NCBI RefSeq assembly: GCF_041381155.1
Contig: NC_091135.1
Span: forward strand, 70,460,888 to 70,524,887
Reading direction: 5' to 3'
Length of the DNA: 64,000 bases
From: Argopecten irradians
Taxonomy: Eukaryota > Mollusca > Bivalvia > Pectinida > Pectinidae
The notes beneath the pieces are model-generated. The model ran no database searches. It saw only the letters and a list, made by a program, of their open reading frames with translations, and was not told where the DNA came from. Positions 36,276 through 48,086 of this stretch are shown in pieces (within the stretch, counting starts at the first letter, position 1; each line of letters opens with the position of its first letter). A program made the position numbers and the translations under genes.

Positions 36276-36286
36276 AAAGATCCCGG

Positions 36287-38021
36287 ATGCCTCGACACTA
36301 CCCTCCAGCTAAATATGGAGTAGGAGAAGGTCCGACCCTTAGAAGTCAATCGACAACATCTACAACATCACCTGTGATTACAACAACGACACCTGTTGTT
36401 ACAGCAGCATCACCTATGATTACAGTGACACCACCTGTGATAACAACAACGACACCTGTTGTTATAGCAACACCTATGATAACTGCGACATCTGTGGTTA
36501 CAGCAACACCTGCAGTTACAGCAACACCTGTAGTTTCAGCGACAACTGCGGCTACAGCAACATCTGTAGTTACAGCGACACCTACAGTTACAGCAACACC
36601 TGAAGTTACAGCGACACCTGCAGTTACAGCGACACCTGCAATTACAGCGACACCTGCAGTTACAACAACACCTGTAGTTACACCGACACCTGCAGTTACA
36701 GCGACACCTGCTGTTACACCGACACCTGCAGTTACAGCAACACCTGCAGTTACAGCGACACCCGCAGTTACAGCAACACCTGCAGCTACAGCAACACCTG
36801 TTATAGCGACATCTGCGGCTACAGCACCACCTGTAGTTACAGCGACACCTGCAGTTATAACGACACCTGTAGTTACAGCGACAACAACACCTGTGATAAC
36901 AGCGACATCGGTAGTTACAGCGACACCAGTGATTACAGCGACACCACCTGTAGTTGTTCAACAACCTTTATCATCTGTGTCAGATATGGCTATCTCTGGT
37001 ATAACTATTCCAAAATTCTGTGGAACAGACCCAATCATTTGGCTTGAGAAATTTGAGTCATGGAAAAATTTCCATGGTCTTACAGACACCAGAACAATGG
37101 CAGCTATAGCATGTCAATTTGATGGTAGTGCTGCCTTGTGGCTACAAAGTTTAGACCAGGACACAAAGTCTAACTTCAACATCTTTAAACGAGCTTTTAT
37201 AGACCGTTTCCACAGTAAAACGCAAAACATAAAATTTGTTTCTATTAAACAAGGATCAGATGAAAAGGTAGAGGACTACTTAGAAAGAGCAGAAAGGAAA
37301 GCTGTTGGACACAATATGGACGAAGACTACAAGGTTCAAATTGTAGTCCAAGGACTTATCCCAAGTCTACGTGCCAAAGTTTTAGGAAAGGAACCTTAAA
37401 ACATTCCTGGATCTGCGCCACTTTATAGAATTAGGACAAGCAGAACTTGAGTGTTCGATAGAGGCAGATGTCTCTCTTATAAAAATGGTGTCAGATATTG
37501 CACAAAGACTAGACACTTTTCAAACAAACATATCGGCTAAAATAAATTCAGTTGTGCATGGTTCACAGAACTTTCAGCAACAGCCATTCCAACGACAGCA
37601 GCACCAACAACAAACGTTTCATCAACAGCCGTTTCAACAACAGCAGTTCCAACAACAGCCATTCAGACAACAGCCGTACCAACAACAGCAGCAACAACAG
37701 CAGCTGTACCAACAGCAGCCGTACCAACAACAGCCGTACCAACATCAGGCATACCAACAGCAACAACCGCACCAACAGCACCATCAACGAACTAACAACT
37801 CAAATAACCAGCGAGGACGGAACCAAGGGAGACAGACTAGGCAATGGCAACCAAACCAACAACAGCAACCAACCAGACCTTGCCAAGGATGTGGTATGTC
37901 CTGTCTTCATAGACTTAAGTGTCCAGCTTATAACACAAAATGCACATATTGTGGATATTGGCGTCATACAGAAGATGTCTGTAGAGCAAAGAAAAATGAC
38001 AATGCGTTAGGTTCACGCTAG
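36287..38021 (+). CDS. Gypsy gag (capsid and zinc knuckle), one frameshift
   Basis: Structural polyprotein. The ATG at 36287 is the first after the PBS (the frame itself is open into the LTR). Residues about 25-225 are a Thr/Ala/Pro/Val-rich stretch of degenerate T-P-A-V-T-A repeats encoded by an 18-bp-like tandem (36360-36960). The capsid region follows (IPKFCGTDPIIWLEKFESW, then GSAALWLQSL), a Retrotrans_gag match. At 37397 the frame meets TAA; coding resumes in the +1 frame (LDLRHFIELGQAELE), so one base has been gained (or two lost), or the frame is shifted. A long Gln-rich region then precedes the nucleocapsid, CQGCGMSCLHRLKCPAYNTK and CTYCG. It ends with TAG at 38019. Confidence 0.88.
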
Positions 38022-38052
38022 GGATGCGCGCCTATCCCTAGCAAGGATAGGC
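38017..38052 (+). promoter_or_regulatory. Candidate stop-codon readthrough element at gag-pol junction
   Basis: TAG (38019-38021) separates gag and pol, which are otherwise in one continuous frame. It is followed by an 8-base spacer (ggatgcgc) and a perfect 8-bp stem, GCCTATCC/GGATAGGC (38030-38037 with 38045-38052). An alternative 9-bp stem, gctagggat/atccctagc (38017-38042), would bury the stop itself. Murine leukaemia virus uses UAG plus an 8-nt spacer plus a structured element for gag-pol readthrough (established). Function here is inference. Confidence 0.55.
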
Positions 38053-41000
38053 ACCACTGCACAACAACACAGACTAACACTTCTATTACAGCTAACACAT
38101 CCAAGATCAAACGCCTAACTTCTTCAACTAGCATACCAACTAACAATCTAAGTAAAACATCAACCACATGTTCTGTTAGCTGTAAGGAATGTGTCAGTTT
38201 AATCACCCCTATAGGTAACAATACTGTTAGTGTTGAAGTTAATGGCTCCCCAGTAAAGGCTCTAGTCGACACAGGGGCTACCATTAGTTGTGTAGCGTTA
38301 CCTATGTTAAAAAGGCTCTCTGTCGACACTTCAACATTACAGCATCCTCCTATATGTGTACGTGTTGCTGGCGGTGAGCACCACTGTAGTTTGGGTGCCA
38401 TCCAGATACCAATATCATTTGGCAACATGGTTTATTATCCAAAATTTCATGTTTTTGAAAAGTTCCACCAGACAATGATATTAGGAATGGACTTCTTAGA
38501 GTCAAATGGTGCAATTCTAAACATAGCAACAAAGACCCTATACCTTAAAGACAATGTGTCACCTTCAATCTTCTCTGTAGAAACAGATATAGGTATAGCA
38601 AGAAACACAAGCACTGTTACCATTCCAGCTAATACAGTTCAAAATATAGCTGTTAAAGTGTCCAATTTGCAACCAGGTAGCTCTGTTTTGCTCGAACCAC
38701 TACCTCAGCTTCCAGGTTATCATCTTGTAGGTGCTAAATCCATTTCATACCTTGACAATGAAAATCTCACGCTCATGCAAGTAATGAATGCTACAGATTC
38801 TGCTGTTAAGATAGAGGCAAACAAATCTTTGGCTAAGGCTTGTCTGTTTGAAAATGAATCGGTTATGTCTCTCGACACACCAATAGAGGAGAAAACCAAT
38901 GAGTCTGATTCAGATTCCAGTAAAGAGAAGACAGATATTTCTTTTAATCTCGATAACTCCAATCTCACAAATACACAAAAAGAAATTTTAAAGACATTCT
39001 TACTTGACAATAGAGATGTATTTGCCACGGATCTGTCTGAACTAGGTAATACTAATACATACTCACATCGCATAGAAACTGGTGATGCTTTACCTGTCAG
39101 ACAGAGGTTCTACAGACAGAGTCCAGAAGTTAAAGCAGAAACCGAACGCCAGATACAAGAAATGTTACAAAATGACATTATTACAGAATCTACATCATTC
39201 TGGCAGAGTCCTGTAGTTATGGTTAAAAAGAAAAACGGCCAGCTTCGTTTTGCTGTAGATTACAGAAAGTTGAATGCTGTAACTAAGCAACAGTCCTTTC
39301 CTTTACCAAGACTTGACGATGTTTTTGATGCAGTAGGCCATTCTGGGGCAAAGTACTTTTCTACCCTAGATCTGGCCTCAGGGTTTTGGCAAATACCTAT
39401 GGACCCTGACACTGCACATAAATCTGCATTTGTTACCCCTACAGGTGTATACCAATGGAAGCGGATGCCATTTGGCTTAGTAAACGCTCCAGCAAGTTTC
39501 CAAGCCCTTATGACTAAAGTGCTAAGAGGTCTTAACTGGAAATCATGTCTTGTGTATGTTGATGACATCCTTGTGTATTCTCAAACTTTTGAGGAACACA
39601 TAGGACACTTACATGAAGTGTTTTGTCGTCTAAGACAGTACAATCTAACCTTGAAGCCTAGCAAATGTCATTATGCTCATTCTGAAATTATCTATCTAGG
39701 CCATATCATTTCAAAAGATGGCATTAAGGTTGACACTGCCAAAACTGATGCTGTCTGGTCATTCCCAAAACCTAACAATCAGAAACAAGTCCGATCTTTC
39801 CTCGGATTGTGTAATTATTACAAGAAATTTGTAAAAGATTACAGTCAAATCATTACTCCCCTCACCTTTCTCCTTAGGAAAGACACAGACTTCCAATGGA
39901 CATCTGAATGTCAGCAGTCTTTTGATATATTAAAACAGGCTCTAACATCACCTCCAATCCTTGCCTATCCGGATCACTCTAAAATGTTTATTCTGACAAC
40001 AGATGCATCAGGTGACGCCATAGGTTATGTATTGGGTCAACTAGATGACCAAAACAGAGAAAGAGTGATATGTTATGGTGGCAGAACCCTAAATCAATGT
40101 GAACGCAAATACTCAATTTCAGAACGAGAAGGACTTGCCATTGTCGAGGGTATTAAACATTACAACGTGTATTTAGCAGACAAAAAGTTCAAAGTCTACA
40201 CAGACCATAGCGCATTGAAATGGCTTAAAAACATCAAACCAGAATCTACAGGAAGGCTTGCACGTTGGGCAGTATTGTTGCAGGGTTATAATTATGAAAT
40301 TTGCTACAAGGCTGGACCTAAAAATCAGGTTGCGGATGCTTTATCCAGAAGACTTTACCCTGACAAACCAACTGAGGATGTCGCAGATTCTATACCTAGT
40401 CTAGATGTTAGTGCGGTGCAAACAACTAAAACATGCTTTCCCCAGCAGGTCACTTTTCTTTATGGAAACACAGACCAAAGGCCAGAAACTGCAGAAATCA
40501 TCACGGAAATACAGGACCCTGTTGCTGTTGACAGCATTCCTGAACTTCAAGCTGCCTGTCCTGACTTTACGAGGATATATCAATACATAGCATCAGGTGC
40601 ATTGCCTATAGGTAAGGCCAATGCGAGCAAGGTATTGGTACAATCAGACCAGTACGTCATGCTTGATGGTATCTTGTACCATATGTATCAACCTCGAGGT
40701 AAGGCATTTCAAAATAATGGAATACGGCAACTTGCAGTACCAAGGTGTCTTCGGCAGGATGTGCTTCGGTCTTACCATGACTGCCAGGCAGGTGGTTCTC
40801 ATTTAGGTCAAGACAGAACTTATAGGGCTATACAGCTGAAGTACTTTTGGCCTAATATGTATCAAAATGTCGTAGACTACATCAGATCATGTGACGTATG
40901 TCAACGTATAAAGAAACCAACTCATCCTCAAAATACACCGTTGACACCCATGCCTGTGTCGGACACATTTCAAAGACTACACATGGACATCTTAGGTCCT

Positions 41001-42466
41001 ATTACAAAATCAAAAGAAGGATACAAATACATCCTTCTTATTGTGGACGCCTTCACAAAATGGCCAGAGGCATTTCCTCTCAAAACCCAGGAAGCTAAAG
41101 AAATTGCTAATGTTCTTTACAGGGAAATTTTCAGTAGGTATGGAGCACCTAGGGTTATAGTGAGTGATAGAGGTCAGAATTTCTTGAGCAAAATTGTAAC
41201 AGCAGTCTGTGAAATTTTCCAAGTCACCAGGCACTATACAAGTTCTTACCATCCACAAACTAATTCCACCTGTGAACGAATGAACAGTACACTAGCACAG
41301 TGTCTAAGAGCATATGTTGATAAAAATCAACAAAACTGGCCTGAGTTCCTACCCGGTGTTCTTATGGCTTTCAGAATGAGTCCATCGACACAATCATCTG
41401 ATTTTTCACCTTACCACCTGCTCTTCGGTAAGGAAATGACTCTTCCATTCGATACATCTTTAATTCCAAGAGAGGGTCTCAATAAAGACGCAAAGGCTCA
41501 TATCACCAGTCTCATGGCTCATTTGAAATACGTCAAAGATATTGCACAATCCAATATCAGACGGGCCCAATCAAAACAAAAACAGCAACATAATAAAAAC
41601 TCTGTCATACCGGACTTCAAATTACAGCATATCGTCCTTATTTATTCGACTCGCATTCCTAAGAGATTCACCCAAACTCCACAGACCTTTGGATTTTCCG
41701 TTTTATGTAACAAATATAGGACCCAATCACACATACAAGCTACGACGTTGTGACAATCATAAGGAGATAAAGTCTTTAATAAATGCTAATAGATTAAAGC
41801 ACTTTTCGAATCCAAAACAATAGACCAAGTCTAGATCCACCCTTGTATCTACCTGTCGCCAATGACTTGCAACGTCAAAAACAATACAGCCACAGCTGCT
41901 GTACCAAATACTGCACCTAATCTCGACGTGCATCCCCCTACAGCCACAGCTGCTGTACCAAACACCGCACCTAATCTCAACGTGCATCCCCCTACAGCCA
42001 CAGCTGCTGTACCAAACACCTGCAAACACCGCACCTAATCTCAACGTGCATCCCCCTACAGCCACAGCTGCTGTACCAAACACCGCACCTAATCTCAATG
42101 TGCATCCCCTACAGCTACAGCTGCTGTACCAAACACCGCACCTAATCTCAATGTGCATCCCTCTACAGCTACAGCTGCTGTACAAAATCAGAATTTGTCT
42201 AGAGCACACCATCCTCAACCCTCAAAGGACAAAACCATCTTAAACCAAAACAAATCTTATTCTAATAGTGATCCTAATCCACTCACTTATATGTTGAGAA
42301 ACTTCTGAAATACAGATTGAGGAATGGCAGAAAAGAGTACTTGGTCAAATGGGAAGGTTATAAACAAACAAACTGGGAACCAATAGAGAATTTGCCACTA
42401 GGCATGGTTCGAGAATTCCATATAAAAAAAAACACAGAGTGGGAAAGCAAGAAAGAAAAAACATAA
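38022..42466 (+). CDS. Gypsy pol: protease, RT, RNase H, integrase, GPY/F-like module, chromodomain
   Basis: Order: aspartic protease VKALVDTGATIS (about 38250-38300); reverse transcriptase (39090-39720) with VVMVKKKNGQLRFAVDYRKL, FSTLDLASGFWQIPM and catalytic YVDD at 39555-39566; RNase H (39960-40230) with LTTDASGDAIGYVLG and YTDHSALKWL; integrase zinc region (HDCQAGGSHLG...CDVC, 40775-40910); and DDE core, D in LHMDILGP, D in VIVSDRGQNF, E in NSTCERMNSTL (40978-41290). Near 41665 the frame shifts into a GPY/F-like segment (IGPNHTYKLRR, to 41823). A 54-bp tandem repeat follows, and then in another frame a chromodomain, KEYLVKWEGYKQTNWEPIEN (42290-42400). Stop at 42464. The main frame is open from 38022 to 41753 without a start, consistent with readthrough from gag. 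Confidence 0.93.
41885..42185 (+). repeat. 54-bp tandem repeat within pol linker
   Basis: About 5.5 copies of ctacagccacagctgctgta + ccaaacaccgcacctaatct + caacgtgcatcccc. 54 bp is 18 codons, and one frame reads TATAAVPNTAPNLNVHPP per unit, so copy number could change without breaking frame. It lies between the GPY/F-like module and the chromodomain. One unit has a 10-bp insertion. Confidence 0.9.
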
Positions 42467-42756
42467 AAAGAAGTTAACTTGTTTCACATAAAAAAAATGT
42501 TGAAGGCATTTTGATCAGCTCAAGGAATGTTTACACATAAATCAAAAATAGATACCTCACGATGATCAATCTTTCCTTTTTCTCTTTCTTCGTGTGTTAA
42601 ATTTTTGTTAAGATTTAACAGTTTCTGTTAATTTAGTGCTTAGGTATTGCGCAGTACCTTAACGACAAAAATAAACAACACACAACACTAATCTTTATTT
42701 CTCCTCCCTATTCATCTGTAGGTATCTACAATGGTCCTAGTGTATGGAATGCAGTT
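42467..42756 (+). other. Gap between pol and third ORF
   Basis: About 290 bp, AT-rich, with no clear coding. It could contain the splice acceptor for a subgenomic third-ORF message (for example tttatttctcctccctattcatctgtag at 42691-42721), which is inference. Confidence 0.4.
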
Positions 42757-44076
42757 ATGCTGATCATCCTCTGTCTACTTCAAATGTGTTTAATTATATG
42801 TTTATTTTCCTTTCCATGTTGCTCTCTCGTCAGTGGCCAAACACTCATGTCTTTCATCTATATTTTATAATCAAAATGAAATTATAAAATTAACATGTGA
42901 CTTCACATTTGTACAAAGTACTTTAATGCCTTCAATGATAGAAGTGGCTCCATCAAATTTCCTTGTGTACCACATATCAATGTTAGCCCAAAATTGTCCT
43001 ACTGGTCAGAAAATCATCAAAGGCTGCACCTTTTGTGTTCTCGGTATACCATGTAGATGCTCAGTTACCTCAGACGCCCTTTTTATACCTCCAAGATTAG
43101 GGAAAATGTAAAAATGATACTCAGGAAATCTCCAGGTTACATCCTGTAAATCTTGCACTCATTCAGGAGTTCTTTGATCCTTCCACACACTCTGCAATCT
43201 TAGGACATACCATGTATTCAAATGTTGTGAACATTTCCATTCCAAAATTTAACATCTATAACCACTCAATTGTAGAAGCATTGGCAAATGATCAGAAATA
43301 CCACCTTAGTTTGAAGAAAATAGTCAAGAAAGCGCAAAAAGGAGAAACTGTGTTTAAATCACTCTCAGAGTCAATGTTAGATAGTACACTTTCTGCTGTC
43401 AATACTAATTGGCCTGACACTAGTGGAATTGTATCATTAGTGGCAGGTGTTTTATCAGGAACAGCTATTTTTTATATCTATTTGTACATATAGAAAATAT
43501 AGGATATTGTCTGCAGCAGTTCTTCTTACTAAACCGAATACTGTATCTGCCTTTACCCTGCCACCTACTGCTAACATACCAAATTTCCATTATAAACCAT
43601 TGCCTGAAATAACTACAATGAGCATGTTCACTGACCATGTGTATAATTCCTTACAAACACCATGGCCTTATGTAACATTGTCCTTCCTCACCACAGCATT
43701 TGTCCTCATCTCAATATACTTCATATGGTCAAAGTTCAAAGCGTCTAACAAAACCTCCATCCATGTTGAACTAACAACAGGTAGTGAATGTGTCCTTATT
43801 ACTGTAGCCTCCCTACCCCTGTGTCCAGACAACTGGACCATAACACCACCCATTGACATTACCTCAATCCAAGTAACTGGTAAAATATTTCCTGTTATCC
43901 ATTTTCATTGGTCAGAGTTTTCCGTAATTCATAACCATACCAAACATCGCATTTATCCTAAACACAAGTTACATGTCTCACACATAAAAGCTCACAAAAT
44001 CGCACGCATTGTTAAACAACCTTACGCAGCATATATTTTGCTCTCTCATCATGGATATTTCCATATTTTGAAATAG
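42757..44076 (+). pseudogene. Envelope-like third ORF, frameshifted
   Basis: The position after pol and the membrane features suggest an envelope-like membrane protein, but I recognise no known envelope family. The ATG at 42757 opens a strongly hydrophobic stretch of about 25 residues typical of a signal peptide, followed by SLVSGQ. Coding-like sequence continues in other frames with shifts near 42850, 43110 and 43485. Cys-rich segments (CPTGQ...CTFCVLGIPCRC) occupy the middle. A hydrophobic segment lies at about 43425-43475 (GIVSLVAGVLSGTA) and a clear transmembrane helix at about 43675-43728 (LSFLTTAFVLISIYFIW). A long His/Lys-rich C-terminal tail of about 110 residues ends at 44076. Alternative: an unrelated transduced membrane protein. 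Confidence 0.6.
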
Positions 44077-44457
44077 ACAGTGTTGTTGCAAGCTGGCCAC
44101 ATTGATAGTCTTTGACAGGACTTACTTGTAAGATTTGTTTATACACGTATGATTGATTTTTATGTATGATTTTTTTTGTATACTCTTGAACTTGTATAGG
44201 TGTGTGATATTTTGTCCAATAACTCCTTCACTTGGATTGCTTGAGCCGTCCTTGTTGAATCAGTCAATTGGTCAATTTATTAAACTTTTTGTGAATTTAT
44301 CAATTTCATTGTAAAACGCATTCATGCAACTTACTATGTACTTGTAAACATTTTACTTTCATATCATACTTCATAACCTACAATTATTGTTTGACTCATA
44401 TTGTCATTTTGTCCCAATTTGTACATTTTATCTTTGGGGACAAAGATTTTTCCAACC
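44077..44457 (+). other. 3' untranslated region of Gypsy element
   Basis: T-rich non-coding region between the third-ORF stop and the polypurine tract. Confidence 0.6.
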
Positions 44458-44465
44458 AGGAGGGA
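44458..44465 (+). promoter_or_regulatory. Polypurine tract
   Basis: aggaggga directly precedes the first base of the 3' LTR, the expected primer position for plus-strand synthesis. This fixes the LTR start at 44466. Confidence 0.85.
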
Positions 44466-46637
44466 TATTTCATAAGGAAAATTTGCATTTTATTTCATTT
44501 CTTTATTTTCCTTATGAACCTTTATTTACCTTAAATATGTTGTAATATATACAGTTTCCTCTACAAAACTTATACATTCTTTGTAATTGTCGTCTTGAGA
44601 ACTGATATCTTAATCTTATGGGAAATGTCACCACCTTGAGTATAAAAGTATTTTTGGGTTTGGTCAGTCTTATTAAGCTAGGCTTTTCATATTTTCTTCA
44701 GTACATAATCCTTAACAGAAAATTATACATCTGCTATTTACCGAAAAGCTCAAACCACATTGACTCTTCCGGTCAGTTCTGACACCGAGAACAATTGTTG
44801 TTGTCCGAGAATTAAAACAAGGTGAGCACTTGCAATTAGTCCCGGTCAAAGCCATTAGCATGACGTAACAGTATTAGTGACGGGTTGAGTTGAAATATTT
44901 GGGCGTAAAACCCCAGCTTACGTTTGACCAATCAAAGTTTTGTCATTGATATTTGTATTTTGAGTTAATTTTTATTATCCAATCAAATTCTCGTCTTTTC
45001 GCGGACAGTCACGTTAAAGTGTCTCTAGTGCCCAAATTCATCACTTCTCTCTGGGACAGAATAAAGACCACAGTAAACTTAATCGGCTGTCTCCTCATAT
45101 TTTACAGGTGAGCATTTTCTATTTTATTGTATCTAAAACATGTACATTATTTTATAAAGTTTGTAACGTTAGCCAATATGCATCAATACTTTTTAGTTAT
45201 TTTGTATCACGTCTCAAGAAAATACAATAATATATTTGAAATGTTAAATGCATTATATTTGACATTGAATGAATTCAGATATGATTTTTATATTTTTTTT
45301 TAATGTAACTTACAATGACCGTATATAAGCGATCAGTCTACTGATTTTTCCGTATTATCTGTTTTTATGCACATGTTGTGAATGAGGAATATTTAGCGAA
45401 AACTATATCAAATGCTTTGCAAAATTTATTTGTATATCACGGCATTGATTATGCATCAAATTAAATATTGAGTAGTGTGCTACCTACTCTAAAAGTATAG
45501 CTGTTTAGAGTTATCGCCCTTTGGTTAAATGCTGCATCAGCAACTGTAAACATGGCAAGAGGTTTCAAAATATCCTTTATTCACAACTACAGATATTCTG
45601 TCCTTGTTCGACATGTATTTCCTTGTTCAGGTACCTGTTTGTTTTATGCGTAATTGATTATAACCTTCTGAACGTATGATTTATTCAAATCAAAGCTTAT
45701 TGTATTTGAATACTGTTTTTCGCCCATTCACCTTATACACATGCAGATTCTGATATCCGAAATAACCATTAAATTGTTAATAAGCTGCATATATAAATAC
45801 TTGGGTTCAGAATGTTATTATATTTCTTGCCATACTTATTTTATGTGAATACATATTTTATAATCTGAAACTGAGGTACTGTCTTAGTGTCAGGTTTTGA
45901 ATATTATAATACTTATGCTTTTATTTGTGTACATATAACATTATCTTTGGAAATTGTCTTTTGTGAATCTAAAATCCTATTTTTCGAATACTTTATGAGC
46001 TTGAAACATTTTGTTAATCAGAAGTAAGCACATTCAAAAGTCAATTATTTCAAATTAAATAAACATTCACTATAAACATTTATTCTGTTAATGAGTTAAA
46101 ATTAACTATTTTATCACAAGACAATTATTATGTTTTGTGTAATTCAAGATATTTCCAATTCTCATTTTGTTATTTTGCTGAAGACTGAGGCATTAACAAT
46201 ACCTCTCACTGCAAGTGAACTCTACCACATCTAATTTCCCCCCATTTAAATATATTGATTATTCCCCTTTGTTCAAAGCTAAAGCCTTGACCTTTGAATT
46301 ATTGTAAAGTCTCAAATTTAACAAGATCTTAACTTATGTTGGATTAATTTCAATGAGAATACAGTTCATTCATTTATTTTAATTCTACAATTGTAAATGT
46401 TCAAATAATCCTTATCATGTCCTTGTCCATTATTTGTAACTAACAATTAATCTCTATTGAGTCAATTGTCCATGTCCATCTTAATCTATAACTATGATGT
46501 TCTGTAATGATTTATATTTTGTATAATGACTTCTCTCTGGGACAGAATAAAGACCACAGTAAACTTAATCGGCTGTCTCCTCATATTTTACAGAAACAAC
46601 ATAAGATAAACACCGAACACTCAAAACGCGGTGAAAG
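44466..46637 (+). repeat. 3' LTR (2172 bp)
   Basis: About 99% identical by eye to 34090-36260. It begins tatttcat instead of tgtttcat, so the terminal TG is mutated. It carries the same TATA box (44641), the same two 65-bp repeats (45043-45107, 46529-46593) and the same end, gcggtgaaag. Confidence 0.93.
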
Positions 46638-46834
46638 ATGCAGGCTGGAAGCCTCTATATCCATATCAACAATATACATTCATAAAATAAGTAAATAAAT
46701 TCCAGTATATCAATGGCTATGATCCTACAATATAGACTATTAGATTTTAAAACAAATATTTTTCCAGTGTTTATTTAACGATTACTTCAAAGTTGTATAC
46801 AATATCTGCATCTATGTTGCGGCAAATTATTTCA

Positions 46835-47190
46835 TATGTCTACTATTCTGTTACTGAAGAAATTCTTTCTTAATTCTAAATTGCAACGTTTCTTAAAAAT
46901 TTTCTCAGAGTGACCTCTCGTTCTGCCTGTACTGTCCATTTGGAAAAAGTTCTCAGTTACTCTATGATCATATATGTTTTTAACTATATTTTAAAAACAT
47001 TTATAATGTCCTCTCTAGTTCTCCGATGTTGTAAAGTTGGAAGAATGAGTCTTTCTAAGCGTTCCTCGTATGTTAGGTTTTTGAAACCCGGAATAAGTTT
47101 TGATGCCCTTCTCTGGACATGAGTGTCTATGAACACTGGAAAGTGGCATATCCAAGCGTTTAAGGAGATTAATAAATTTAATATTATCAA
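46835..47190 (-). pseudogene. LINE reverse transcriptase C-terminal fragment
   Basis: On the minus strand the frame 47190-46984 contains VQRRASKLIPGFKNLTYEER, then LPTLQHRRTREDIINVFKI. It continues in a second frame with GRTRGHSEKIFKKRCNLELR (about 46970-46850). This is the characteristic end of many CR1/Jockey-group polymerases (VQRRATKL...LPTLxxRRxRGDMI...TRGHS). 5'-truncated, frameshifted and adjacent to the 3' LTR. Confidence 0.8.
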
Positions 47191-48086
47191 GCCATGAGTG
47201 TAAGATTCTATTTATCAGATCAGTACAATTCTGTTATGGAAATCTAGATAGAACTTATCAACTTTCCATTTCAAGAGTGGTGGAATCAAGCTTGGATTTG
47301 ACATTTCTGTCAACAGAGACACTTGTGTGACATCATATTTTGATCAAGACGTCATTATTTGTACCTATGATGTCTCAATAGTATTTTTAATTTACAGGTG
47401 TGTTGTGATATTAATGGCATTGCTGAACGGGCCAGTTGGTTAGTTATGTGATAAATATACATTTGTGCTAGATATTATAACATGTCAAACTACTGTATAT
47501 ATATTATAAGAATCGAGCAAAATGCCAAGTCTACATCCTTATCCTTCTGTGATTCTAGCTAGTGGTTGTCATTTAAATAGTACCATTTACAATTTATATT
47601 GAATAAATAACTTTCTAGTGCTATTGTTACTTAGACATGACAAATTGCACAAGCTAGAATCCAGTACATGTTGAAAAGACAATGTGACATCTCAATACTT
47701 TCACATTTTGAAGGAGCTGTACCCTTTAAAGTAAAGCCAATTTTGGACCAAACTAATTGAATTTGCGGTACAATACGTCTTGTGCAATATTGAGAAGCAA
47801 TTCATGGAAAAATAAAAAAATCACTCAATTGTAATAAATTTGTCATTTCATTCACTTATTTGTATAAAAATAGTGTGCTTTATTGCTTATTTGTAACAGC
47901 ATATACTAAATGTTTAAATAAATGCTATTGAAAAAAGGTAATGATCTATCAAAGCCAATGAGTATATCCCTGTTTGGGTGTATTATAAATATCATGGTCA
48001 TATGACGGTAATATTTAGATTTCTCAGAAATAATTGATTTATTGTTAACTTATTAATGCGATTTTATGCAATGAAACCTCTTTTGA
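47191..48086. other. AT-rich spacer
   Basis: No gene or clear repeat recognised. Confidence 0.45.

Larger units (their letters stand above)
34090..46637 (+). mobile_element. Gypsy-type LTR retrotransposon with chromodomain and third ORF
   Basis: 12.5 kb. The order LTR-PBS-gag-protease-RT-RNase H-integrase-chromodomain-third ORF-PPT-LTR places it in Ty3/Gypsy (integrase after RNase H). Comparing the two 2.17-kb LTRs by eye shows about 20 differences, near 1%, so insertion is fairly recent. The flanks atgga (34085-34089) and atgca (46638-46642) are an imperfect 5-bp target duplication. At least one gag, two pol and three third-ORF frame disruptions are present, plus an in-frame UAG between gag and pol that may be functional readthrough. 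Confidence 0.95.

Noticed and set aside
36536..36964. Minus-strand Cys/Arg-rich ORF opposite gag
   Set aside because: Shadow of the repetitive Thr/Pro coding on the plus strand; no independent evidence.
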